Shown: positions 44,383 through 51,753 of the stretch, piece after piece
Position numbering within the stretch: the first letter of the stretch is position 1
How the letters are laid out: each line of letters starts with the position of its first letter
Virus record (IMG/VR): IMGVR_UViG_3300044715_001611
Span: 1-64,000 of that record
Strand: one strand, 5' to 3'
Source: a virus
DNA: 64,000 bases
Position numbers and translations under genes: made by a program
Notes under the pieces: generated by a model
What the model saw: only the letters and a program-made list of their open reading frames with translations
What the model was told of the DNA's origin: nothing
Databases searched by the model: none

Positions 44383-44548
44383 CATTCCCGGATTGCAGAT
44401 GCCTGCCAATTTGCGGCAGCGCATGGAGTTCGAACTGCATGAACTTAAATTGCGCAGCCGGGCTGGTTGCGGAGATTGCGGCGGTGAGATGTCTGCGGTC
44501 GTTCGCAAATATCAGCGGCTGGCGGCGATTGCCGCAAAGCCCAAGTAG
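44366..44548 (+). CDS. Small CxxC protein
   Basis: A 60-residue protein, MPQPIDIPGLQMPANLRQRM at the start and RAGCGDCGGEMSAVVRKYQR near the end. The CGDCGG pair together with the similar cysteines at the end of the preceding protein suggests related C-terminal motifs. It overlaps the membrane protein gene by 17 bases in another frame. Function unknown. Confidence 0.5.
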   Translation: MPQPIDIPGLQMPANLRQRMEFELHELKLRSRAGCGDCGGEMSAVVRKYQRLAAIAAKPK

Positions 44549-44563
44549 TGGTATCGTCCTCTG

Positions 44564-45322
44564 GTGACTGCGCCAAATCCCAGCGAAGATGACAAGCCAT
44601 TAAAGGAGCCGCCTCCCCACATGGCTGCGCATGCTGCGTGGATGGCTGACGCCTCGCCCACCAATCTGTCTGCGACGGTGAAGCATTTGGAACCTACCAT
44701 TCAGGGGGTGTTGCGTTCCATGAATGCCGCCCAGGATCCAGCCCTGACTCTGCAGGCGCGCATCCTCACATCCCGCGCCGTCAAATCCTACGACCCAACC
44801 TACGGGGCCGCGCTGCCCACGTGGGTGTCCCAGCAATTGCAGCCCCTGCGTAGGTTTCGCCGGATGAACCTGGCGCATCCGGTCCATGTGCCTGAGAAGA
44901 TCCAATTGGACGCCTTTCATCTGATGCAGTCCGAGAATGAGCTGCGCGATTCCCTTGGTCGCGATCCGGACGTCGAAGAGTTGGCGGACCATTCCAAATT
45001 GCCCGTGCACCGAATTGCAGGCATCCGCAAATCTTTCCGGCGGATGGCCTCGCAATCTTCCTTCGGGGAGAATGCGGCAATGCCCTCGGACACCCAGTCC
45101 GATCATTCCGATGAGGCGCTGCACTACGTGCACCATGAATCCGATCTGATTGACCGGAAGATTCTGGAGATGAAAACCGGGTATGGCGGAGCCCACGAGC
45201 CGATGCTTCCGCATGAGATTGCTAGAAAGCTAAACCTGTCCCCGGTGCAATTGAGCCGGCGGTCGGCCAAGCTGGCCACCAAGCTGGAGGAATTGAGGAC
45301 CGCACTGCAAACCGTCAATTAA
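44564..45322 (+). CDS. Sigma-70-like factor (regions 2.4-4)
   Basis: A 252-residue protein. AVKSYDPTYGAALPTWV resembles the region 2 segment Y/F-D-P-x-x-G-x-x-F-S-T-Y. HPVHVPEKIQL and ELRDSLGRDPDVEELADH match region 3 (I-P-V-H ... L-G-R-x-P-T-x-E-E-L-A). The end, LPHEIARKLNLSPVQLSRRS, matches the region 4 helix-turn-helix. Regions 1 and 2.1-2.2 appear missing or diverged. It starts at GTG. Sitting among baseplate genes, it is probably expressed late and may direct the phage polymerase. An alternative is a sigma-fold protein reused in the virion. Confidence 0.75.
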   Translation: MTAPNPSEDDKPLKEPPPHMAAHAAWMADASPTNLSATVKHLEPTIQGVLRSMNAAQDPALTLQARILTSRAVKSYDPTYGAALPTWVSQQLQPLRRFRRMNLAHPVHVPEKIQLDAFHLMQSENELRDSLGRDPDVEELADHSKLPVHRIAGIRKSFRRMASQSSFGENAAMPSDTQSDHSDEALHYVHHESDLIDRKILEMKTGYGGAHEPMLPHEIARKLNLSPVQLSRRSAKLATKLEELRTALQTVN

Positions 45323-45326
45323 CCCG

Positions 45327-45677
45327 ATGTTCGCCGACACCACCCGCATCAATCGCGATTCACGATTCCCTGCCATGCAGGGGATTCTGGACGTGCTCAA
45401 GCAGAAGGAAAGCCTGCCGATGGCCAGCGAGGCCTTCGCGGATTTCGATCTGAAAGAGTTGCAGTCGGAAGTGGAGGCGCAGAATGAAACGGCGCAGAAT
45501 GCCGACACGCTGCAAGCCGCGGTCGAGCAATTGAAGCTGATTCACGTGGCAGCACTGAAGCGCGATTTGGATTATGCCAATGTGCGGCGTCGCAAGCTCT
45601 ACGCGCTCGGGTATCATGATGCCATGCTCCGCACCTACCGGCCTTCCCGAATCGCCAACATCTTCGGTTTCAAATGA
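45327..45677 (+). CDS. Small helical baseplate-region protein
   Basis: A 116-residue, largely helical protein with a central coiled coil (EVEAQNETAQNADTLQAAVE) and a basic end (YRPSRIANIFGFK). It overlaps the gp25-like gene by ATGA. Proteins in this place, next to gp25, are often small baseplate components or chaperones; unrecognised. Confidence 0.55.
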   Translation: MFADTTRINRDSRFPAMQGILDVLKQKESLPMASEAFADFDLKELQSEVEAQNETAQNADTLQAAVEQLKLIHVAALKRDLDYANVRRRKLYALGYHDAMLRTYRPSRIANIFGFK

Positions 45678-46066
45678 GGGGACTCCGACTCACATTCTCA
45701 CAGGAAGGACCCATCAGCTTGAACGGCGATGCGGTGACGGATCTGGAGTGCATCCAGCAGAACGCGCTGGTCAATATCGGCACATCCAAGGGCAGCGACG
45801 CCATCTTTCCGGATAAAGGCACCGACCTTTTCAAGGCCGCGGTAGGTGGTGTCATCTACGACATCCAGAGCGCACAGCACGCCGCCAATTTTGCCGCTCT
45901 CGACACCGTCACATTTTTGCGCGATCACGAATACGCATCGCAAAGCCAGAGCACCCTGGAAACATTGCAATTGAACCTCCGCGTCATTGAGGTTGGCCGC
46001 CTGCAATTTCAGGCCAGCATGGTATTCAGCAACGGCGTGACCTCGGCCACGCAAACCTCACTTTAA
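45674..46066 (+). CDS. Baseplate wedge protein, gp25-like
   Basis: A 130-residue protein. SLNGDAVTDLECIQQNALVN followed by GTSKGSDAIFPDKGTDLF resembles the conserved region of GPW/gp25 proteins (signature around a Gly-rich strand with F-x-P-x-x-G), and the remainder is a helix plus beta strands as in that fold. It is followed after three bases by a gpJ-like gene; gp25 next to gpJ/gp6 is the standard wedge gene order. It should form part of the sheath-initiating baseplate ring. Confidence 0.72.
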   Translation: MRGLRLTFSQEGPISLNGDAVTDLECIQQNALVNIGTSKGSDAIFPDKGTDLFKAAVGGVIYDIQSAQHAANFAALDTVTFLRDHEYASQSQSTLETLQLNLRVIEVGRLQFQASMVFSNGVTSATQTSL

Positions 46067-46069
46067 GCA

Positions 46070-47851
46070 ATGGCGACAATACCCACTTCCGTCTGGCAAC
46101 CCGATTTGATTTCCACCTACTTCCCTGCATTGGGTGAGATGTCCACCGTGGCGCTGGCCTCCGCGCGTGCCCGCATTCAGAGCTACCTGCTCGTCGGGTG
46201 GCCGGATGTGGACATGCGCCCCGGCTCGGTCATTGGGGATTTGGTATTGGGTCCGTTTGCGCATCTCGTCGTCGCACTTGAAACATCCATGGGTCGGTTC
46301 ATGTCCGATTTGGATTTCGAGCAGGTCGCCAGCGGCACGATCTTCAATTGTGAGTTCGTCACTGCCTTCCTGAAAAACTTCGCCGTGTATGAGCAGGATT
46401 CACTGAAGAGCACCGGCGTCATCCGGCTGCTGTTCAATGCGGATGCGGAAGTCACCCTGGATCGTCGACTGCGATTTGCCATCGGAACGGGTACGTTCTC
46501 GATGCGGCTGCCGTTTCCTGGACAGATGCTGATTCGCCCCGTCGGCAATGCCATCACACCCGCGACCAACAGCCTCAACCTGGTGGACATCGGAGGCGGA
46601 GTTTACGCAGTGGACATTCACGTCACCGGCACCATGGGGGCGCTGGTGACCCAGGGCGATTCAGCAACGCTCGACATGACCATCGCCGGATTGGTGAGCG
46701 CCGCGGCCGTCGTGGATTTTGAGGCCGGCAGTCCCGAGACATCCCTACCGACTCTGGCCACACAAGCACGCGAGCGGTTCTCCGCCAGCGCGCTGGTCAC
46801 CCGCAATGCATCCGTCAATTACCTGAAGCGGGAGTTTCCTGAACTGCGGGGCGTCAGCGTCACGCTCCCCGGAGATGCGGAAATGCTGCGGGCTTCTGTG
46901 AATGCGCTGGGCATTGCGGCACCAGCGGCCGACATTTACGCCAAGTCCAGGGCGTGGGATTTCCACGACACGCAAGTCATTCGCGTTCCCTTCGTCACAA
47001 CCCAGGGGGTGGTCTCGGTCAACCAGTTCATCACCCCGTTGTTGGTCTCGGGCAATCCGACGCTCGTGCGCAGCATTGTCAGCGTGGACGCGCCCTCGGT
47101 GATTATCACGCCAGGTGTTGAGTGCGACATCTACTCGCAGTCCTCGGACAGCGTAAAGGCCCCGCTGCTGACCTGCGCCGGCACCTCCCTTGAGCAGTTG
47201 TGGGCGGTGTTCCCGATGCCTCGCAATCCGACGACTGGTGTTGCTTTGGTTCCGCTGAACACGGAGGCCGACGGCTCCCAGTATGCCAATTTCAAAATCA
47301 CCTACGTGCACGACCCTTTGCTGCAGCCGGTCGCCCAGCATCTCGACAACCCGGACGTCGCGCCGGTCAATTTTTCGGCCCTGGTTCGTCCTTTCATCCC
47401 GATCGTGCTTTCGCGGTTTGAGGTCGTCTACACCAAGCGCGCAGGCATGACCATGACCCTGGATGCCGCCAGGACCGAGATTTACAATTACCTGCGCGGT
47501 CTCTCCTACCCGGACGTGTATTCGGATGCGAAGATCGGAGACGCCATGCTTTATGCTGGAGCCCAGGATGTGCGGGAAATTTCCATTGCCGGATCCCTGC
47601 AATGGAGCGCTGCCAACTACGTGCTACCGGCGACTGCATCCACGCCAGTGGAGGATTTGGCTGCGGCCATCGCTGACCGCCGCGCCGCGCCCTCCGTCTT
47701 TGCCGGTTCCGCCGCAGGGCTGGTGATGGCCGCGCCATTTGTGGATCCGGTGCTCGGCACGGGCAGTGAGACATTTGCCACGGCGGGCTCCAGGAATATC
47801 ACCCTGTTGCTGCAGCCTTCGACCATCACCTTCCGGGAGGAGCTGAGATAG
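46070..47851 (+). CDS. Baseplate J/gp6-like wedge protein
   Basis: A 593-residue protein. The N-terminal region (VDMRPGSVIGDLVLGPFAHL) has the R-P-G-S start pattern of gpJ proteins. The central segment (VYAVDIHVTGTMGALVTQGD; ATLDMTIAGLV) and the region around ERFSASALVTRNASVNYLKR (first beta-alpha part of the J domain) are typical. The C-terminus includes DVYSDAKIGDAMLYAGAQDV, the usual wedge-dimerisation area. gp6-like proteins form the inner iris of the baseplate. It overlaps the next gene by one base (TAGTG). Confidence 0.78.
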   Translation: MATIPTSVWQPDLISTYFPALGEMSTVALASARARIQSYLLVGWPDVDMRPGSVIGDLVLGPFAHLVVALETSMGRFMSDLDFEQVASGTIFNCEFVTAFLKNFAVYEQDSLKSTGVIRLLFNADAEVTLDRRLRFAIGTGTFSMRLPFPGQMLIRPVGNAITPATNSLNLVDIGGGVYAVDIHVTGTMGALVTQGDSATLDMTIAGLVSAAAVVDFEAGSPETSLPTLATQARERFSASALVTRNASVNYLKREFPELRGVSVTLPGDAEMLRASVNALGIAAPAADIYAKSRAWDFHDTQVIRVPFVTTQGVVSVNQFITPLLVSGNPTLVRSIVSVDAPSVIITPGVECDIYSQSSDSVKAPLLTCAGTSLEQLWAVFPMPRNPTTGVALVPLNTEADGSQYANFKITYVHDPLLQPVAQHLDNPDVAPVNFSALVRPFIPIVLSRFEVVYTKRAGMTMTLDAARTEIYNYLRGLSYPDVYSDAKIGDAMLYAGAQDVREISIAGSLQWSAANYVLPATASTPVEDLAAAIADRRAAPSVFAGSAAGLVMAAPFVDPVLGTGSETFATAGSRNITLLLQPSTITFREELR

Positions 47852-49227
47852 TGGACCCCCTGCTTTCACAGCGCTACGACCTCTACGGACGGCTGGGAGA
47901 TCTGTGGTCGCAAAAGGTCAAAGGCGCAGAGCAGCAAAAGGCCCGGCATCTGACTGCCCTCGCCCGGCACACCGCCAGCCAGGCGCATTTGATTTCCGGC
48001 ATGCAACTGCTCGCCGGGCAATCGACCTCCATCCGGGAGAACCTGGATTTGAATTACAAGCAGACGGACGTGATTCCGATCGGCGCCAACCTGCAGACCA
48101 GGAATCGTGTGAATTTTTCAGACGGCACCACGGCGTTCACTTTCTGGCGCAGACCAGCGGCGGGCTCTTGGGAGTTCTCATTTACAGGACACACGCCAGC
48201 GGGAGGAGAGGACGACATCCTATTGTCCACGGAGACGGACGATATCCTGCTGATGCCAGGTGGCACGCTGAATATCCCCATGCCCGAGGACTGGGCCGTG
48301 AACTACCTGCTGAAGATTCCGTTTAATTTGACTCCCTTGAAATTACGGGCAGCGGATGGAAGGGCGCTGTTCGCCGGAGCGGATTACGTCTGCGGCGTGG
48401 GCGTGCTGGGATTCCTACATCATCCCGATACCATTTTCACCGGGCAGACCGTGCACGTTGCGAGTGCGTTCAAGGTCGAGGACCATCCGTTCAATTACAC
48501 CCTGCAGGTGGATCCGGTATTTGGTTCCGTCGAGGATATCGCCACCTACCAACGCGGCGCGCAGACTCCTTCCACGTTTCTGCGGGCGCTGGCCCGTGCC
48601 TGCAATTTCCAAGTGGCGCCGGCCGCGAGCATGGTCCGCGAGGTCATGCGCGGCGGCGGTCGTTTCTTTTACGGCTTCGACTGGGGACTCGTAGCGGTCG
48701 ACTACCCGCACGAGGAATTGCATGTCGGGGATTCCGTAGTCGCTGGCGAGATCATCGGACAGCCGATCTCCATGCACAGCGCCACCAACGGCAATTCGGC
48801 GTGGTGGGCAGCCTTGGACTGGTCCGATGGGCTGGTGCTGGACGGGCTGTGTGCCTTCCCTGGACTGACCGCCCCCAATGAACCGCGCCGCGCCTATGCC
48901 GTGGATGAGGATGACGACGTGCATGTGCGAATTGATTTGGATGGTCCGACAGATCAACAGGATCTGTTCTGGGCGTCCGTGAAGCGCAATGAATTGCTGA
49001 CCGGGAATTACCTGAATTCGGTTGTCGGGCTCTCCTCCATCTCGGACGTCAAATTTGTGAACCCGCTGCGGTTGATGTTCGAATACCTGCTCGGGGCCTG
49101 CGGCATCGTCATCACCCGCCGCAATGTCGGGCAATGGAGTGGCAGCAATCGCGCCCGATTTGAGAATTTTGTGTCGAGGGAGAAACCAATGGGTGCCATT
49201 GTGATTGTGCGCGATACCGCCGTGTAA
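47851..49227 (+). CDS. Large baseplate-region protein
   Basis: A 458-residue protein from a GTG overlapping the previous stop. The N-terminal ~60 residues are helical (LWSQKVKGAEQQKARHLTAL); the rest is beta-rich and acidic with many aromatic residues (FTFWRRPAAGSWEFSFTGHT). It is the last gene of the baseplate operon and may be a wedge or periphery protein next to gp6, where gp7/gp8/gp53-type proteins are often found, but no family is recognised. It is followed by the promoter-like repeat at 49255. Confidence 0.55.
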   Translation: MDPLLSQRYDLYGRLGDLWSQKVKGAEQQKARHLTALARHTASQAHLISGMQLLAGQSTSIRENLDLNYKQTDVIPIGANLQTRNRVNFSDGTTAFTFWRRPAAGSWEFSFTGHTPAGGEDDILLSTETDDILLMPGGTLNIPMPEDWAVNYLLKIPFNLTPLKLRAADGRALFAGADYVCGVGVLGFLHHPDTIFTGQTVHVASAFKVEDHPFNYTLQVDPVFGSVEDIATYQRGAQTPSTFLRALARACNFQVAPAASMVREVMRGGGRFFYGFDWGLVAVDYPHEELHVGDSVVAGEIIGQPISMHSATNGNSAWWAALDWSDGLVLDGLCAFPGLTAPNEPRRAYAVDEDDDVHVRIDLDGPTDQQDLFWASVKRNELLTGNYLNSVVGLSSISDVKFVNPLRLMFEYLLGACGIVITRRNVGQWSGSNRARFENFVSREKPMGAIVIVRDTAV

Positions 49228-49254
49228 TAGCCGGGGGTGGGTGGGGTGAAATAT

Positions 49255-49281
49255 GGACGCCCAGCGCGTCATATACAAATG
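49255..49281 (+). promoter_or_regulatory. Promoter-like repeat A
   Basis: Contains GCGCGTCATATACAAATG at 49264-49281, preceded by GGACGCCCA. Nearly the same sequence occurs at 54722-54749 and, with fewer matches, at 54290-54307, each at an intergenic boundary. The AT-rich CATATA core in a GC-rich setting suggests a phage promoter. Confidence 0.6.
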
Positions 49282-49331
49282 TGAAGAAGGCTTCCTCTTC
49301 CATCCCGCAGCGCGCGTTGTGCGCTCCGGAT

Positions 49332-49853
49332 ATGGGCGGTCCATCCGCCTCGGGTGCTCCCGTGACAGAGCCGCTGCCCTACGGGTGTGTGGGCACTCGC
49401 GCCGAAGCGGAGGCGCAGAAGGCGCAAGCCCTGACGCGCGGTGCTATCACCGCGCAGGTTCACCACCTCGACGCAATCCCCGAACAGCGCCGCGATTTCC
49501 CCGCGGTGGGGGTCGCTGAGGCCGCCATTCTCAGCGATGGCACCTCCGAGGAGAGGGCGGCGCTGGCGTGGGCTCAGGCGTCGTATTGGGCGCGTGGCGG
49601 GCGCACACTCGATTCAATCGTCGAGTGTCTCGCCTCGGACCTGGAGGAGGGAACCTCCAATGGCGCCGGTAGCGAGGCGCACGGCTTCATTGCCGCACTG
49701 GAGCGTCGGCTGGAGGCGGCTCCGCGTGAGTCGCGGGTAGTCGTATCAGCACGCGCTGAGTGCTGGACGGTGGCGGCGGAGTTCCCGGAGGCGGACGGTC
49801 CCGATACTTCGGGTTTTGCCCACGGGCAGGACTTCGAGGGAGGCAGCTGGTAG
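49332..49853 (+). CDS. Hypothetical accessory protein
   Basis: A 173-residue protein from the ATG at 49332 (MGGPSASGAPVTEPLPYGCV). An in-frame GTG at 49281 would add 17 residues but lies inside the promoter-like repeat, so it is less likely. Ala/Glu/Arg-rich, helical (GGRTLDSIVECLASDLEEGT; SEAHGFIAALERRLEAAPRE). The gene is more GC-rich than its neighbours and almost lacks the AATTG words common elsewhere, consistent with a different origin. Function unknown. Confidence 0.55.
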   Translation: MGGPSASGAPVTEPLPYGCVGTRAEAEAQKAQALTRGAITAQVHHLDAIPEQRRDFPAVGVAEAAILSDGTSEERAALAWAQASYWARGGRTLDSIVECLASDLEEGTSNGAGSEAHGFIAALERRLEAAPRESRVVVSARAECWTVAAEFPEADGPDTSGFAHGQDFEGGSW

Positions 49854-49978
49854 TAGTAATGGCCCCGTGAGCCGATAAAGAAACGGCAGAATTTACAACG
49901 ATGCAGTCATAAAAAGAGCTGCGGTCGAATCGTTGAGTTTCCACTGTGAAAAGGAAACTGTGTAGATGAGGAATTTTC

Positions 49979-50293
49979 ATGAAATTCATCAATCTCACAC
50001 CACACGCCATTCACCTGAATGACGGCCGTGTGTTCGAACCCTCTGGCCAGGTGGCCAGGGTCGGCTCGACCTACACGCCGTTCGACGGTGACGGTGTCTG
50101 TCAGGCTGTGTTCGGAGAAGTCCAGAACCTGCCCGACAAGGTGGAAGGAACGATGCTCATCGTCTCCGGAATGGTCAGCCAAGTGGTTGACGGTTACCGG
50201 AGCGACGTAGTGTCGCCTGCCACCGGGCACCCGGACACGAAGCGTGACGAGAAGGGCCAGATCAAGTCTGTGCCCGGATTCGTCCGCGCGTGA
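49979..50293 (+). CDS. Conserved small phage protein with own SD
   Basis: A 104-residue protein, MKFINLTPHAIHLNDGRVFE at the start, then VARVGSTY, FGEVQNLPD, VSGMVSQV, DVVSPATG and VPGFVRA near the end. I recognise this layout (N-L-T-P-H-A followed by V-x-P-A-T-G) from small phage and bacterial proteins of unknown function. Unlike most genes here it has a clear SD (GAGGA) seven bases before ATG. A hairpin (GTTTCC/GGAAAC) lies just upstream. This supports a separate origin for the cassette. Confidence 0.65.
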   Translation: MKFINLTPHAIHLNDGRVFEPSGQVARVGSTYTPFDGDGVCQAVFGEVQNLPDKVEGTMLIVSGMVSQVVDGYRSDVVSPATGHPDTKRDEKGQIKSVPGFVRA

Positions 50294-50510
50294 CCGAGGC
50301 GTGTGCTGCTGCATTTGGCAAGCGGGGCTCTGGCGAGCCTGTCAACAGAATCGCCCGGCACCATACAGACGCCTCTTCGTGGCGGTGCTAGAAACCGACA
50401 ATTACGTCGGGCCAAGTCTCAGGTGATGGTCAAAAGAAGTGCCTCACCGCCCTCCCCGGAATCCCGAACCGGCGGTTGTAAAGTCGTGAAAGGCGGCAAG
50501 GGGATGGTTA

Positions 50511-50774
50511 ATGACAAAACCACCAGTGGGTAAGGCGGAAATCCAAGAAATCGACGGACGGCGGTTCTTGGTGGCGGAGTTGCCCGCCGAAACGGCAACC
50601 TGCGATGATCACATCGCAGAGCTCGTCGCCGGCCGCCCGGTCGTAGTGCCCTTTAGCAAAAGAGGGCACATGATCGGGAGGTTGAAGGCCCAGGGGGTCT
50701 TTACCACCTCAAAGCAGGTGGTCGCGGGGCAGTGGATCGCATTCTTCCCGTGTGCGCCGCGGGAGTGGAAGTAG
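50511..50774 (+). CDS. Small hypothetical accessory protein
   Basis: An 87-residue beta-rich protein (EIQEIDGRRFLVAELPAETA; GRPVVVPFSKRGHMIGRLKA) with an SD-like AAGGGGATGG upstream of ATG 50511. It is the last gene of the 49.3-50.8 kb cassette and is followed ten bases later by a terminator. The 217 bases between this gene and the previous one hold only a weak out-of-frame reading frame that I do not support. Function unknown. Confidence 0.6.
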   Translation: MTKPPVGKAEIQEIDGRRFLVAELPAETATCDDHIAELVAGRPVVVPFSKRGHMIGRLKAQGVFTTSKQVVAGQWIAFFPCAPREWK

Positions 50775-50783
50775 CGGTCCGTC

Positions 50784-50832
50784 AGCGGGAATTGTCCGGG
50801 GGTAATTCCCCGGCGGTTCCCGCTTTCTTTTA
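50784..50832 (+). terminator. Intrinsic terminator of the accessory cassette
   Basis: AGCGGGAA pairs with TTCCCGCT and an inner CCGGGG pairs with CCCCGG, giving a two-stem hairpin followed by TTCTTTTA. Confidence 0.85.
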
Positions 50833-50864
50833 GGTGTGGCATCCCTGTCAGACCGCGGACCTGC

Positions 50865-50889
50865 GCCCCTTTTTTTTTCGCTGGTAGTT
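50865..50889 (+). repeat. Dispersed terminator-flanking repeat, copy 1
   Basis: GCCCC, nine T, then CGCTGGTAGTT. The same order, with five T and CGCTGGCAGTT, occurs at 54647-54667 after the next terminator. Confidence 0.65.
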
Positions 50890-50929
50890 CCCACGCCCCA
50901 AGATTCACATTTGGCTTTGCAGCATTACG

Positions 50930-51367
50930 ATGTCATGCTTGGTGCAATTCGACATGCTCACACTCGCCCGCCAAGCCCTCGTAGATTTCACCGCCGACGA
51001 CGCCTCCGCGTCCCAGCATTCCTGGCCCTTGAAGGTGGACGTGACACAGGACATCGGCGGTACCTTGTCGCCCAAGGTGTTCGTGTTCCATGCGCTGTTG
51101 CGGGATGCTGCATCAGCCGGGGATCGCTTCGAGGCAATTGCTTCCATCCACCAAATGGCTGATTTGCCCGAGGACGCCCCTTCCTACACGCCCGGCAATG
51201 ACTACGCCATTCCGTTCTACCGGCTCAGCTCGCTGACGTTCCATTGCACCTCCCCGACCGAGGCCGATGATCTGTGGGCGATCATCCAGGCAGACGTGAC
51301 TGATTTGATCGAGGCGCACAATTCCCTGCTGTCCCTGCAGACCACCGAAACCATTTCCATCCCGTGA
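50930..51367 (+). CDS. Hypothetical protein
   Basis: A 145-residue mixed protein starting MSCLVQFDMLTLARQALVDF; the second Met (MLTLARQ) is an alternative start. It has beta segments (LSPKVFVFHALLRDAA) and an acidic helical end. Its codon pattern, with AATTG words, returns to that of the main genome. It overlaps the next gene by GTGA. Being next to that small beta protein it may be a minor tail or head-completion factor, but nothing specific supports this. Confidence 0.55.
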   Translation: MSCLVQFDMLTLARQALVDFTADDASASQHSWPLKVDVTQDIGGTLSPKVFVFHALLRDAASAGDRFEAIASIHQMADLPEDAPSYTPGNDYAIPFYRLSSLTFHCTSPTEADDLWAIIQADVTDLIEAHNSLLSLQTTETISIP

Positions 51368-51753
51368 GCACCCCATTCGTATTTGCAATCCCCGGCATGA
51401 TGCCGCCTGCCACGCCCCACAAGGATGCCCAGCTTCCTGTATTACGGGATGGATCGGCACGCATGTCCCTGGGAATATCCGCGGGCGAGAATCTACGCCC
51501 GGCGATCATTGACGTGTTCGATGCCAAGGGGGTGCATCTCTATTGCGACAATACCGGCACGCATACGCTAGAGGTCACACAACCCGGAGGCCTCGCCGAG
51601 TACATCCAGCAATTCCCCGCCGGCACATTCCCACCGACGCCATGCAAGGTGTTCGTCACTTTGAAATCAGGAGATCAGATTGAAATGGTGGCAGGGCCGA
51701 CGGATGTGGAGCGGGCGGCATTTATTTGGCCTTGGGTGCCGCCGGAGAGCTAG
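51364..51753 (+). CDS. Hypothetical beta-rich protein
   Basis: A 129-residue protein from a GTG overlapping the previous stop. Strand-rich, Pro-rich (MMPPATPHKDAQLP; FPAGTFPPTPCKVFVTLKSG), with the look of a small virion protein. Its stop overlaps the stop of the convergent minus-strand gene by two bases, leaving no room for a terminator between them. Function unknown. Confidence 0.55.
   Translation: MSTPFVFAIPGMMPPATPHKDAQLPVLRDGSARMSLGISAGENLRPAIIDVFDAKGVHLYCDNTGTHTLEVTQPGGLAEYIQQFPAGTFPPTPCKVFVTLKSGDQIEMVAGPTDVERAAFIWPWVPPES

Noticed and set aside
49281-49331. GTG start giving a 190-residue version of the first cassette gene
   Set aside because: The codon is the last base group of the promoter-like repeat, so it would be at or before the likely transcription start; ATG 49332 is preferred.
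50303-50533. A 76-codon frame between two accessory genes
   Set aside because: Arg/Ser/Pro-rich, no recognisable domain, no convincing start, and it overlaps the better supported gene at 50511.
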